Part shown: positions 7,440 through 16,843 of the stretch, in pieces
Numbering within the stretch: position 1 is the first letter of the stretch
Layout of the letters: each line of letters opens with the position of its first letter
NCBI GenBank assembly: GCA_036378675.1
Contig: DASUWA010000051.1
Span: 1 to 64,000 of the forward strand
Source of the DNA: Acidimicrobiales bacterium
GTDB lineage: Bacteria; Actinomycetota; Acidimicrobiia; Acidimicrobiales; Palsa-688
DNA: 64,000 bases
Direction: 5' to 3'
Program-made: the position numbers and the translations under genes
Notes under the pieces: model-generated
The model's input: the letters and a program-made list of their open reading frames with translations, nothing else
Database searches by the model: none
Told to the model about the DNA's origin: nothing

Positions 7440-9005
7440 ATGAAAGAGCTCGTTTACCACCGCTACCTGCTCCCGACCGTCGAGCGGCTGACGTCCGAGC
7501 CGGCGTCGGTCGACGGCGAGTTCGTCGCCAGCTACGAGCAGCACCTCGAGCGGGTCAACCGCCTGGCCGACGGCATGCGCACCGAGCTTGGCGTAGAAAA
7601 GGGCGACCGCTACGCGGTGATGACCCTCAACGGACACCACTATCTCGAGCTGTACCACGCGTCCTTGCTCTCCGGGAGCATCATCAACCCGCTGAACCTC
7701 AGGCTTGCCCCGATGGAGCTGTCGTTCATCTTGAAGGACTCGGGATCCAAGGTGTGCTTCGCCGACGCCTTCTTCGCTTCACACATCGAGAAGATCCGTG
7801 AAGAAGCCGGCCTGGAGAAGCTGGTTCTGGTGGGCGACACCTTTGGCGGCGATGTGGCGCACGACGCGTCTTACGAAGACGTCGTCGCGGCCGGCGACAA
7901 CGTGCTTCCCGCCGAGCCCGACGAGGACGACATCTCGATCCTCATGTACACGGGCGGGACGACCGGATTGCCGAAAGGCGTGGTGATCGATCAGCGGGCA
8001 CTCATGCTCGATCTCTACAAGGTGGCGACGCGATTCGGGATGGATCAGGACTTCGTGTACCTGCACCAGACGCCGATGTTCCACGCCGCTTCGCTAGGTG
8101 CCATCCTCGCCATTCCGGCGGTCGGCGGACTCACCGCCTATGTCGCTTTGTTCGATCCGGCGAAGGTGCTTGAAGCCGTGGAACAGCACCACGTGAACAT
8201 GACCGTGATGGTCCCGACCATGATCTCGATGCTGCTCGACCATCCCGACTTCAAGCCGGAGCGCCTGTCGTCGCTGCACAGCCTGGTCTACGGCGCTTCC
8301 CCCATGTCGACCGCGCTGCTCCAGCGAGTCCTCGACACCTTCCCGGACATGTCCATCTACCAGGGGTACGGGATGACCGAGAACTGCGGGCTGCTCACCT
8401 GCCTGGGGCCGGAAGAGCACCGTGCAGGCGGTGACTTGCTGCGGTCGGCAGGGCGGCCGATGCCCGGCTCGGTGGTATCGATCCAGGACGAGGCAGGAAA
8501 CATTCTGAAACCCGGGGAGACCGGCGAGGTGTGCGCGCAGGCGGGCAATTACATGCGCGAGTACTGGAACCGTCCCGAAGAGACGGAGGCCGCCTTCAGG
8601 GGAGGCTGGTACCACACCGGCGACGCCGGCTACGTCGATTCGGCGGGTTACGTGTACCTCATCGACCGGGTGAAGGACATGATCGTCACCGGCGGGGAGA
8701 ACGTGTACTCGGCTGAGGTGGAGAACGCGATCGCCAGCCACCCCGGCGTGGCGCAGGTCGCTGTGATCGGGGTGCCCTCTGACCGGTGGGGCGAGGAGGT
8801 GCTCGCAATCATCGTGCTGAAGGAGGGCGCGCAGCCGACGGTCGAAGACATCCAGCACTGGGCTCGAGAGCGGATCGCCGGCTACAAGGTCCCGAAGAGG
8901 GTCGAGTTCCGGGCCGAGCCGCTACCGCTGTCCGGGGCGATGAAGGTGCTCAAGCGTGAGCTGCGAGCCCCTTACTGGGAAGGGCGCGAGCGGGCAGTCG
9001 AATAG
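7440..9005 (+). CDS. AMP-dependent acyl-CoA synthetase/ligase
   Basis: This 521-residue ANL-superfamily enzyme activates a carboxylic acid, probably a fatty acid, to its CoA thioester through an acyl-adenylate. Visible motifs are the P-loop YTGGTTGLPKG (A3), the A5 block YGMTENCG, GWYHTGDAGYVD with YLIDRVKDMI (A7-A8 hinge), and the terminal catalytic Lys region SGAMKVLKREL (A10). The start ATG at 7440 follows GGAGG at 7429-7433. Substrate chain length cannot be read from sequence. A small hypothetical gene lies downstream on the other strand, and the convergent gap holds unusual repeats. Confidence 0.92.
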   Translation: MKELVYHRYLLPTVERLTSEPASVDGEFVASYEQHLERVNRLADGMRTELGVEKGDRYAVMTLNGHHYLELYHASLLSGSIINPLNLRLAPMELSFILKDSGSKVCFADAFFASHIEKIREEAGLEKLVLVGDTFGGDVAHDASYEDVVAAGDNVLPAEPDEDDISILMYTGGTTGLPKGVVIDQRALMLDLYKVATRFGMDQDFVYLHQTPMFHAASLGAILAIPAVGGLTAYVALFDPAKVLEAVEQHHVNMTVMVPTMISMLLDHPDFKPERLSSLHSLVYGASPMSTALLQRVLDTFPDMSIYQGYGMTENCGLLTCLGPEEHRAGGDLLRSAGRPMPGSVVSIQDEAGNILKPGETGEVCAQAGNYMREYWNRPEETEAAFRGGWYHTGDAGYVDSAGYVYLIDRVKDMIVTGGENVYSAEVENAIASHPGVAQVAVIGVPSDRWGEEVLAIIVLKEGAQPTVEDIQHWARERIAGYKVPKRVEFRAEPLPLSGAMKVLKRELRAPYWEGRERAVE

Positions 9006-9007
9006 CA

Positions 9008-9104
9008 GGCCCCAACCGGGCAGGTGTCACGGTCAGGCGTGGGGTAGGGGCCCCACGCTCTGAAGGAGGTTGGGGTTGGGGCCCCAACCGGGCAGGTGTT
9101 ACGG
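9008..9104. repeat. Direct repeat and two hairpins between convergent genes
   Basis: A 25-bp direct repeat (GGCCCCAACCGGGCAGGTGT then C or T, ACGG) occurs at 9008-9032 and 9080-9104 with one mismatch. Between the copies lie a GCGTGGGG/CCCCACGC hairpin (9037-9058, 6-nt loop) and a perfect 16-bp palindrome GGTTGGGGCCCCAACC (9074-9089). The hairpins may act as a bidirectional terminator for the two converging genes. Confidence 0.8.
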
Positions 9105-9383
9105 CTGCGACGTCGTCGTAGAACAGGACAACGACGGGGCTTTTGCCCCGACCAGCCCCAATGCCGAGTCGAGCTGGTTCTGGGCCGAGGGCGATACGAC
9201 CTCGGATGAGTCCGCCTGACCGCCGGAGGAGTCCACCGCGGCCTGGTTGGCGCAGACTCCGGCGATCCCGTTCCCGACGACCTTCGACGGGTTGAGGTTC
9301 GACCCAGGGCTCGACGAGTTGCACGATCGAGCTCCGATGACCGTGCAGATGAGGAGAACGAGGACAGTCACCACCTTGAGCAT
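9099..9383 (-). CDS. Small exported or membrane-anchored hypothetical protein
   Basis: Starting at the ATG at 9383, the protein has 94 residues: a hydrophobic N-terminus (MLKVVTVLVLLICTVIGARS) followed by a Ser/Gln/Ala-rich hydrophilic region with three further Cys. It could be a secreted peptide with a disulfide or a membrane-anchored protein. I do not recognise a family. It is convergent with the acyl-CoA ligase and divergent from the GGDEF-EAL gene at 9489. The frame is open upstream, but that part overlaps the neighbour and lacks a signal sequence. Confidence 0.5.
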   Translation of the reverse strand: MLKVVTVLVLLICTVIGARSCNSSSPGSNLNPSKVVGNGIAGVCANQAAVDSSGGQADSSEVVSPSAQNQLDSALGLVGAKAPSLSCSTTTSQP

Positions 9384-9476
9384 CAGCCGCGCTCGCACAG
9401 AGAGAGGATCGGCCGTAGCCCAAGGACCTGTACAGCCCTTCCGTTTCTGCGCCGATAAATCGTCGTGGCGGACCTT

Positions 9477-9483
9477 AAGGAGG
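9477..9483 (+). promoter_or_regulatory. Ribosome binding site that fixes the TTG start at 9489
   Basis: AAGGAGG lies 5 bases upstream of an in-frame TTG at 9489. The longer frame from a GTG at 9465 has no such site and would place this sequence inside the gene, so the TTG is preferred. Confidence 0.75.
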
Positions 9484-9488
9484 AACGC

Positions 9489-11306
9489 TTGAACGAGGAG
9501 CAGGTCGACCCGAGTGTGAATGTGAACGGGTCTGCGCGATCCGGCGCCGAGTTGGATCTCGACGCCCAGCTGGAACTGCTCGGCCACGAAGTTCAGGCAC
9601 GAGCCGGCGAGATCGCGGCCGCGGTCCTTCAGTGGTGGGACAACCGGCATCCGGAATCGTCGAGGGCTACCGACCTACAGATCCGCGAAGACATTGTCAG
9701 GACGACCGAGCTGGGCGCCGCCACGCTCGGCCGGTTCCTGGTAACCCGCACGCTTCCTTCCGCCGAGGAGCGCGACACCATATCCGCCCCGGGCAAGGCG
9801 CCCCTCCATGACACCATCTCGATCGGGGAGCTCACCAAGCTCTACCTGGTCTGGCGCGACACGACATATGAGAGGCTCGGGCGGTGGGGGCACGAACTCT
9901 GCATCAGCGATAAGGCCATCGCCTCGGCGAAGGACTTCGCGCGGATCGGCTCCGACAGTTCGATCGTGAACGTCGTCCGCGAATTCGAATCGGAGTTCCA
10001 CAAGCTTCGCCGGGAGCTGTCGGAGGAACAGCAGCGGCTGGCGCACAACGCGCTGCACGACGGCCTCACCGGATTGCCGAACCGCACGCTGCTGGTGGAT
10101 CGCCTGGAGCAGCTGACCGCCAAGCCGTCCAGGAACCGACAGGGTTTCGCCGTGCTGTTCATCGATATCGACCGCTTCAAGTCGGTCAACGACCTCGCCG
10201 GCCACAGCGCAGGAGATGCTCTCCTCATCTCCGTGGCGGCTCGGCTTCGCGGCGTCATCCGCACCGGCGACACGCTTGCTCGGCTGGGGGGCGACGAGTT
10301 CGTCATCCTCTGTCCGGATCTCTCCGATCCGGAAAGCGAGGCGGCAGCAGTCGCCGAACGGGTAACGGCTGTCGTTTCCCAACCTTTCAGGCTCGGCGAT
10401 CCGGCGCAGGAGTTCTACGTGTCCGCCAGCGTCGGCGTCGGGATAGCTGGTGCGGGCGATGACGCCGAATCGCTACTGCTGCGCGCCGACGCTGCCATGT
10501 ACGCGGCCAAGAACCGTGGGGGCAGCGGCTTCCAGATCTACGACGAGTCGGTCGACCGGAGCCTCCGCCGGCGACCCGAGCTGCTCAACGACCTCCACGG
10601 CGCCGCCGGGAGGGGGGAGATCTCGGTTCACTACCAGCCGGTTGTCGACCTGTCGAGCGACCGGATCGTATGGCTGGAGGCTCTCGCCCGTTGGGACCAC
10701 CCCAGATTCGGGCGCGTCGGACCCGACGAGTTCATACCTCTCGCCGAAGAGAGCGGGGTCATACTCCCGCTGGGCCGATGGGTGATCGAACATGCCGTCG
10801 CCGACTGCGCCCGGTGGACGAGCTCGGGCCGCGCGGGCGTCGGCGTTGCCGTAAACGTCTCCGGGCGGCAGTTCACCGACGACGGGCTTCCAGATTTCGT
10901 CGCCGGTGTCATCGGAGACACCGGTCTCGACCCCAAGCTGCTCACCCTCGAAATAACCGAGAGCGTGATCGTCACCTCGGAGGCGGCCACTCAGCGAGCC
11001 TTGGACGCGCTCAAGGAGATCGGCGTCCGCCTGGCCATCGACGACTTCGGGACCGGGTACTCCTCGCTGGCGTACCTGCGGCGGCTCCCGATCGACGTTC
11101 TCAAGGTCGACCGGAGCTTCGTGTCCGGCCTCGGCGACGCGGGCAACGACGCTGCGATCGTCAACGCCATGGTCGAGCTTGCTCGGAGCCTTCGGTTGGC
11201 GGTCGTGGCCGAGGGTGTTGAGACGGCTGCAGAGCTCGAAATGGTGAAGCGCGCCGGATGCGACGAGGCCCAGGGTTACCTGCTGGGAAGGCCCGGGCCC
11301 CTCTGA
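9489..11306 (+). CDS. GGDEF-EAL protein with helical N-terminal sensor
   Basis: This soluble 605-residue protein carries both c-di-GMP synthesis and breakdown modules. The N-terminal 170 residues are predicted helical and unassigned; the pattern (HEVQARAGEIAAAVLQWW, TKLYLVWRDTTYERLG) recalls RsbR/PucR-type sensor regions. The GGDEF domain follows (HNALHDGLTGLPNRTLL, LARLGGDEFVIL at about 267), with an I-site RTGD five residues before GGDEF. The EAL domain starts with WLEALARWDHP (about 396) and has EITESV, DDFGTGYSSL and EGVET. Both active sites look intact, so net activity cannot be predicted. It is the first of four such proteins in the accessory stretch. Confidence 0.92.
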   Translation: MNEEQVDPSVNVNGSARSGAELDLDAQLELLGHEVQARAGEIAAAVLQWWDNRHPESSRATDLQIREDIVRTTELGAATLGRFLVTRTLPSAEERDTISAPGKAPLHDTISIGELTKLYLVWRDTTYERLGRWGHELCISDKAIASAKDFARIGSDSSIVNVVREFESEFHKLRRELSEEQQRLAHNALHDGLTGLPNRTLLVDRLEQLTAKPSRNRQGFAVLFIDIDRFKSVNDLAGHSAGDALLISVAARLRGVIRTGDTLARLGGDEFVILCPDLSDPESEAAAVAERVTAVVSQPFRLGDPAQEFYVSASVGVGIAGAGDDAESLLLRADAAMYAAKNRGGSGFQIYDESVDRSLRRRPELLNDLHGAAGRGEISVHYQPVVDLSSDRIVWLEALARWDHPRFGRVGPDEFIPLAEESGVILPLGRWVIEHAVADCARWTSSGRAGVGVAVNVSGRQFTDDGLPDFVAGVIGDTGLDPKLLTLEITESVIVTSEAATQRALDALKEIGVRLAIDDFGTGYSSLAYLRRLPIDVLKVDRSFVSGLGDAGNDAAIVNAMVELARSLRLAVVAEGVETAAELEMVKRAGCDEAQGYLLGRPGPL

Positions 11307-11360
11307 CCGATCCTGCCGGCGGGCGAGGAATCAGCCCGCCGGTGGCGAACCATTCAAACC

Positions 11361-12878
11361 ATGCGCAGGCGCCGCGGACGTTTCCTGCTCGGCGCGTGCG
11401 TGGCGGCATGTGCTGCCATCGTGGGACTGGTCCAGCCGGTCCGGGCCGCCAACGGTGATCGGCTCGCGGGGTGCCAGCTCGACCGTCAGGCGGTGGCCTA
11501 CAAATCCGGTGGTGTCCTGGTCGAACCCCAACCCAGGTCGGCTCCGGTTCCGTGTCTCGTCGCGACCGGTTTCGGCGGTTCCGAGCCGCAGGTCGTGGCC
11601 CTGAAGAACGGCGGGCTGGTCTACGAACCGGCGATCATCACCCCTGGACTGGCCGGCACCGGGTTCCTGCCGGGCGCACCTGGTCCTCGACTAAGCACCA
11701 TGTTCAGTCCCGGCGGGTTGGCGGTATCCAACGACAACGGAGCGACCTGGTCCTTCAACGAGCCCGCCGGTGCGACTTGGGTCCCCCAGGACGACGCCCT
11801 TTACGTCGACCGTGAGACCGCCCGGTTGTTCTATTACGCCCTAGCCGCAAATCCGGTTCCTCAAGGTGGGGTAGTCCCGCCCCAGGATCAGATCCCCGCC
11901 GGCGAGGCGCATCTGATGATGAGCCCAGACGGGGGGAAGACCTGGAACGAGGTCAGCCTCCCCGGGTTCGTCGAGTCGGAGAACCCGCGGTTCACCTCTG
12001 CGCCGCCGCGGCCCGGCCAGCCTTCGCCGTCTGGCTACCCGGACGTCGTGTACTGGTGCGGCAACAATGCCGTCAACCTCGGGCTCCCTCTGCCCGGCTT
12101 CCGGGCGTGTTACCGCACGCTCGACGGGGGATTCACGTGGAGACAGGTGTCGTTGCTCGGAAGCGCTCCGGCGCCGCAGCACGGCCAGTGTGGCACCAGT
12201 CAAGAGACATTCTCCGACATGGACCCCAACTACCCCCAAGGCGCCCCGGACGGGTCGGTCTACGCCGAGGTCCAGTGCGGCTCGACGACGTTCCTAGCCC
12301 GCAGCTTCGACGAGGGGCAGACCTGGCCGCTTGTCGACCGCCAGGACGGAAAGCCGGTCACGCTTCCCGTCAACGGTGAGCTCCGGGTCGGCACCCACGG
12401 CGACCTGTACCTCGCCGACCAGAAGGGGTCGGCCGTCGACCTTCGGGTTTCCAGGGACGGCGGGCGGACCTGGAGCAGCCCGGTGGACATGACCCCGCCA
12501 GGAGTCGGAACGATCGTGCAGTGGGCGTTTGCGGAAAGGGGCGCCGGCGAGGTGGCGGCCTCCTACTTGGTACAAAGAGGGAGCCAGTCCCTGTACGACG
12601 GTTATCTCAGCTTCACGCTGGACGCGCGGGACGCCGACCCGACTTTCTGGGGCGCCTCCCTCAACCCCCTCTCCGACCCGATGCGTACCAGCGCCCCCCC
12701 GCAGGCGCGCGACGACTACATCGGAGTCGATATCACCCCGTCCGGCACCCCTTGGGCGGCGTTTGCTGGCTCATGCCCGGGTCCGGTGGGGCCGGCTAAC
12801 GCCACCGCGTGCGCCGGCCAGGGCTCCAACTCCCAGGCGAACGAGGCGGTCGCCGGGCGTCTCACCTGGTCGGGATGA
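11361..12878 (+). CDS. Secreted BNR/Asp-box repeat (sialidase-fold) protein
   Basis: The 505-residue protein has an Arg-rich N-terminus and hydrophobic signal peptide ending near residue 29 (VQPVRAANGD). At least five Asp-box motifs are visible: SNDNGATW, SPDGGKTW, TLDGGFTW, SFDEGQTW and SRDGGRTW. They mark a six-bladed sialidase/VPS10-like propeller. Asp boxes are structural, so glycosidase activity is not implied; no arginine triad could be assigned. It lies 54 bp after the GGDEF-EAL gene and 94 bp before the S53 peptidase gene on the same strand, so the three may be co-transcribed. Confidence 0.78.
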   Translation: MRRRRGRFLLGACVAACAAIVGLVQPVRAANGDRLAGCQLDRQAVAYKSGGVLVEPQPRSAPVPCLVATGFGGSEPQVVALKNGGLVYEPAIITPGLAGTGFLPGAPGPRLSTMFSPGGLAVSNDNGATWSFNEPAGATWVPQDDALYVDRETARLFYYALAANPVPQGGVVPPQDQIPAGEAHLMMSPDGGKTWNEVSLPGFVESENPRFTSAPPRPGQPSPSGYPDVVYWCGNNAVNLGLPLPGFRACYRTLDGGFTWRQVSLLGSAPAPQHGQCGTSQETFSDMDPNYPQGAPDGSVYAEVQCGSTTFLARSFDEGQTWPLVDRQDGKPVTLPVNGELRVGTHGDLYLADQKGSAVDLRVSRDGGRTWSSPVDMTPPGVGTIVQWAFAERGAGEVAASYLVQRGSQSLYDGYLSFTLDARDADPTFWGASLNPLSDPMRTSAPPQARDDYIGVDITPSGTPWAAFAGSCPGPVGPANATACAGQGSNSQANEAVAGRLTWSG

Positions 12879-12972
12879 ACCGCAGCCGGCAGGAATTCCG
12901 TCGAGCCGAACCGAAAACCTTCCCCCGACGGTCGGTCTGGACATTGGCGGCAACTTGGAGGTTCTGGGGAAC

Positions 12973-15606
12973 ATGCGGTTGAGGCGAGCCGGTGCGGCCT
13001 TGGCGGGGACATTGGCGCTCGGGCTTGCCGCGTCCCTCACCATCCCGGCGCTCGCCTCTTCCGGCCCCGCTTCCAAAGCGGGCCAGGTGCCGGGTACCAC
13101 GGCGGTCACGTCGGCCAGCTCGAGCACCAGCGTCATCGGAGCCTCGGGCGCGGCGACCGCCGCCGGAGCCGCCGCAGCAAGCCATCTCACCCGCCTCGCC
13201 CATGACGTTCTCCCGGGTCTCAACCTCGTCGCAGCCGCTGCTCCTGCTCCGTCCACCGAGATCCTCGAAATCGGTGTCGGCCTGGCCCTGCCCAACCAGC
13301 CGGCGCTTCAGGCCTTCTACCAATCCGAGTACGACCCCTCCAGTCCGAACTACCGCCAGTTCCTCACGCCCCAGGAGTTCGCGTCCCGATTCGGGGTTTC
13401 CGCGCAGACCTACGGCCGGGTGGTTTCCTGGCTGAAGTCGGGAGGGCTCCAGATCACCGAGACCACGCGTGCCGGCGACTGGGTGGCGGCAACGGGCACG
13501 GTCGCGCAGCTGCAACGGCTGTTCCAGACAACCATCAACAGTTACCTGGTGAAGGGCGTGTCGTTCGTGGCCAACGCCACCCCACCCTTGGTGCCCGCAG
13601 GGGATTCGATCATCTCGGTCGTCGGACTCAACACCCTCCAGAAGTTCAGCACTCCAAAGGTCCCCTCGAAGAGCCGGTCGGCAATCCTCTCGCCGCCCGC
13701 GCAGACGCCGAAGTTTCCAGCCTGCCTTCCGTCGTGCACGTACGGGCCTCAGGACATGTGGTCCCTTTACGACGTGCCCTCGTCGAACCTCGGGCAGGGC
13801 CAGTCAATCGCAATCTTCGGTGAGGGGCGCACCGACGACGTGATCTCCAACCTTCGAGACTTCGAGCAGCAGTACAAGCTCCCGACCATCCCGGTCAAGG
13901 TCACCCGGGTCGGGACAGGGTCGTTCGGCGACGATTCGGGGCAGGGTGAGTGGGACCTCGACACCCAGGCGAGCACCGGCATGGCACCCGACGCATTGGG
14001 AGTGGATCTCTACTTCGCCGATTCGCTATTCGACGCCCAGGTCGAGAGCCTGTTCACCAGGTGGGTCGGAGATCCGAACGGGCCCAGCCAGGCGAACGCC
14101 TCGTTCGGGGAGTGCGAGACCAACCCGACCAACCCCGTCACCGGGCCCCTGGCCCAGATGCCTTACGGGGTGGCGCTCGGCGACGATCTGGAGCCTGTCG
14201 CCGAGCAAACCCTGTTGCAGGCGGCAATGCAAGGACGGACGCTCTTCACCTCCGCTGGTGACACCGGGTCGTCGTGCCCGGCGGTCGTCCTCCCCGCGGT
14301 TGGCGCAGGAAATGGGGTCGTCAACCAGGTCGTCCCGCTCCAGGAGTACCCGTGCGCCAGCGACTACGCCGTTTGCGTCGGCGGTACGGTCCTGTGGTCC
14401 GATGGGGGCAGCCTCCCGCAACGGGCGATCGAGCGAGCTTGGGAATTCACCGGGGGCGGAGCCGCGTTGTTCCAGGCCGAGCCACCCTTCCAGAAGCGGG
14501 TGAGCGCGATCAACGTGCCGTGCCTTCTCGATCAGGACGGGAACCCCTACGCGCGGGGGACAACCTGTCGCGGGGCGCCGGACGTCGCTGCGATGTCAGG
14601 AGACATCGCCGACAACGGCTACAACATCGTCGAGAACGGATCGCTGACGCCCGGCGGTGGCGCTGGAACGAGTCTCAGCTCCCCGCTATGGGTCGGAATG
14701 TGGACCCGGATCCAGGCCGCGGCGCCCCCGCTCTTCACGTCCAGTGCCCCCGCCACCGGTCCGCCCCGCCGGCACGCGTCGACGACCGTCAAATATCCGG
14801 GTCTCGGGTTCGCAGACTTCGCCATCTACCGCGTCGCCGAGAGCACGGCCTATGCGAAGGATTTCTTCGACGTGACCCTGGGCGACAACGGGCTCTATCA
14901 CGCGACCACCGGGTGGGACTACGTATCTGGATGGGGTGTGCCCGATGTCTCCAATCTGATGCAGACCCTCGACGGCAGAACCACGCCTGTCAACAACATC
15001 CTTCCGGTGCCTCCGACTTCCTCGTCGAGCAACTGCGACGCCTTGTGGGCCAATCCTGCTCACACCGCGTCCGACACCTTCATGAACAGCGATCCGCAGC
15101 TGACCCTTTTGCAGGGGAACATGGCTCCCGGTCCCAATGGCAAGTCGTTGATCGTGCGGATGACGGTCCAGAACCTCACCGAGACCGTGCCGGTCGGCGC
15201 GACCGCCGCGGACTGGTACATGACATGGACCTACAAGGGGACCGTGTACTTCGCCCAAGCCCAACTCGGAGTTCTCCCCGGTTCCGCGCCCGTCTTCTCT
15301 GACGGAACCGTCGCGTCGGTGGGATCCAGCCAGCAGTTCCAATCGGCGAACACCGACACCGGTACCTTCGTCACCGGCAAAGACGGAGTCGTCGAAATCG
15401 TCGTTCCGCTGGCGCACGTCGGCAACCCGCCGGCGGGCGCCGTCCTCACTCAACCGACCGGCGAGACCTATATCGAGATCGGCGTTCCGCCCAACCCCTT
15501 GGGCCTCGGTGTCGCATCGCTGCAGAAGGTCGACGCAGGTGGACCGGGCAACAACTACTCGATCGGGACGACGACCGGGACCAGCGGCTGCACCTTGCCC
15601 GAGTAG
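12973..15606 (+). CDS. Sedolisin-family (S53) secreted peptidase
   Basis: With the ATG at 12973, preceded by TTGGAGGT at 12955-12962, the protein has 877 residues. It shows a signal peptide, a pro-kumamolisin activation domain (LPNQPALQAFYQSEYDPSSP, FLTPQEFASRFG) and an S53 catalytic domain. The Glu/Asp pair lies in GQGEWDLDTQ and the catalytic Ser in GAGTSLSSPLWVG. A C-terminal beta-rich domain of about 200 residues follows (FVTGKDGVVEIVVPLAHVGNPP). Sedolisins are acid-active serine-carboxyl peptidases made as zymogens. The same frame is open back to 12529 inside the previous gene; that part is not credible as coding. Confidence 0.88.
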   Translation: MRLRRAGAALAGTLALGLAASLTIPALASSGPASKAGQVPGTTAVTSASSSTSVIGASGAATAAGAAAASHLTRLAHDVLPGLNLVAAAAPAPSTEILEIGVGLALPNQPALQAFYQSEYDPSSPNYRQFLTPQEFASRFGVSAQTYGRVVSWLKSGGLQITETTRAGDWVAATGTVAQLQRLFQTTINSYLVKGVSFVANATPPLVPAGDSIISVVGLNTLQKFSTPKVPSKSRSAILSPPAQTPKFPACLPSCTYGPQDMWSLYDVPSSNLGQGQSIAIFGEGRTDDVISNLRDFEQQYKLPTIPVKVTRVGTGSFGDDSGQGEWDLDTQASTGMAPDALGVDLYFADSLFDAQVESLFTRWVGDPNGPSQANASFGECETNPTNPVTGPLAQMPYGVALGDDLEPVAEQTLLQAAMQGRTLFTSAGDTGSSCPAVVLPAVGAGNGVVNQVVPLQEYPCASDYAVCVGGTVLWSDGGSLPQRAIERAWEFTGGGAALFQAEPPFQKRVSAINVPCLLDQDGNPYARGTTCRGAPDVAAMSGDIADNGYNIVENGSLTPGGGAGTSLSSPLWVGMWTRIQAAAPPLFTSSAPATGPPRRHASTTVKYPGLGFADFAIYRVAESTAYAKDFFDVTLGDNGLYHATTGWDYVSGWGVPDVSNLMQTLDGRTTPVNNILPVPPTSSSSNCDALWANPAHTASDTFMNSDPQLTLLQGNMAPGPNGKSLIVRMTVQNLTETVPVGATAADWYMTWTYKGTVYFAQAQLGVLPGSAPVFSDGTVASVGSSQQFQSANTDTGTFVTGKDGVVEIVVPLAHVGNPPAGAVLTQPTGETYIEIGVPPNPLGLGVASLQKVDAGGPGNNYSIGTTTGTSGCTLPE

Positions 15607-15619
15607 GCGTCGAAGTGTC

Positions 15620-16843
15620 TCAGCCGATCTGAAGGTCGAACGGGATTCCTTGCGCCGCAGGGGGGCTCACCTGTTGTCCGTTGATGGCCAGGCTTACCGC
15701 GGTCGGGTTGCCGAGCCTGAGCCACGTCGGCCCGGCGACCGTCCAGGCTTGGCCGGGCACCAGGGTTCCCTGGAACAGAAGCCCGCCTTTGGGTCCTGAC
15801 CTGCGCGCCTCAATCCAGCAGGGCGCAGTCGCGTGGAGAACCACCGAGATCGGGCCGCTCACCTGGTACACCGCCGAAGTCGACGAGGTCATCTCGAGTA
15901 GTGACGCCGAGGCCTGCGGTGCCTGTTCGGTGCCGGCCCCCTGCGAGAGGGATGGTGAACCAGGCGCCGGACTGATAGCTGACCGCCCCCCGCTGGCCGT
16001 TTGGTGGTGGGGGGCGCCACCCCCGGTTCCGGCTACGGCGAGTCCGATGAGGGCGACGAACACCAGGGCGGCGGCGGCCGCTCCGATTGCTGCGCGCGGC
16101 CGCCGGCCCACCTCGACGAACGGTGTACGCCCGTCGTGGAGCGCCCCGGACCACCGCTTGAGGGCTCGAGTCCGAAACCCGGTCAAGAGGGCTTCGCCGA
16201 CCTGGCTGGTTCGGGTCGACACCGCGCCGAAGCGTTCGAGACCACGGCGCATGTCGAGATGGATTCGAGACGCCCGTTGAGGGCGTCGCGACCGCGGGTT
16301 TTCGTCCGCCTTCCGCGGGCCCGATTCGGCGAGAGCGTCGAACCGGAGCATCTGATCGGTCGAATCGGCAGGCTTTTTTGCCGGTATGGTCGGCAGGACC
16401 GGTCGCGGAATCGCCGGCGTGTGCGGTTCGGCGGCCGCCAGCGGTTCTAGATTCTGCTGCCGGACCAGCTTCACGCTCGGCCCCGGCAGAAACGCCGCGG
16501 CGGGAAGCCCGTTTGCGATCGGAACCCTTGCGGCTGAGGTCGCCGAATGTTCCGGGTCTTTGGTGTCGGTGGACAACGCGTGCCGCGGACGGGAACGGAG
16601 AACGGGTGGGGTGCCAGGGGCGTGCTCGGATTCCGCGTCCCGGACCACGCGAACGGCGCTCCGGGACGAGCGCTCCGGCTGCGATCGTTCGGGTCCGGCG
16701 TGTTCCGCAGCCAGCTTGCCGATGGTGGCGAGGGCGCGATGCTGCGCCTGCACGGTGTGCCAGGAAGTACGCCGTACGCGAACTCTCATCGCCGCACCTC
16801 CAAACGCCAATATCGCCAGTCCGAAGAGCACCCCAGTGCCCAC
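15620..16843 (-). CDS. Membrane protein with C-terminal RodZ-like DUF4115 domain
   Basis: The 407-residue protein (GTG start) has a hydrophobic N-terminal segment (VLFGLAILAFGGAAM) followed by a long basic, low-complexity region. A second membrane span follows (AAIGAAAAALVFVALIGLAVAG, about 250-272). The C-terminal domain resembles DUF4115 (GPISVVLHATAPCWIEAR, GQAWTVAGPTWLRLGNP, AINGQQV), the periplasmic part of the shape protein RodZ. The usual RodZ N-terminal helix-turn-helix is absent, so it is RodZ-like only in the outer domain. A link to cell envelope work is inference. It is convergent with the S53 peptidase gene and divergent from the subtilisin gene. Confidence 0.6.
   Translation of the reverse strand: MGTGVLFGLAILAFGGAAMRVRVRRTSWHTVQAQHRALATIGKLAAEHAGPERSQPERSSRSAVRVVRDAESEHAPGTPPVLRSRPRHALSTDTKDPEHSATSAARVPIANGLPAAAFLPGPSVKLVRQQNLEPLAAAEPHTPAIPRPVLPTIPAKKPADSTDQMLRFDALAESGPRKADENPRSRRPQRASRIHLDMRRGLERFGAVSTRTSQVGEALLTGFRTRALKRWSGALHDGRTPFVEVGRRPRAAIGAAAAALVFVALIGLAVAGTGGGAPHHQTASGGRSAISPAPGSPSLSQGAGTEQAPQASASLLEMTSSTSAVYQVSGPISVVLHATAPCWIEARRSGPKGGLLFQGTLVPGQAWTVAGPTWLRLGNPTAVSLAINGQQVSPPAAQGIPFDLQIG

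Noticed and set aside
12529-12972. N-terminal extension of the S53 peptidase frame into the BNR gene
   Set aside because: It overlaps a well-supported gene in another frame, and a good signal peptide starts at 12973.
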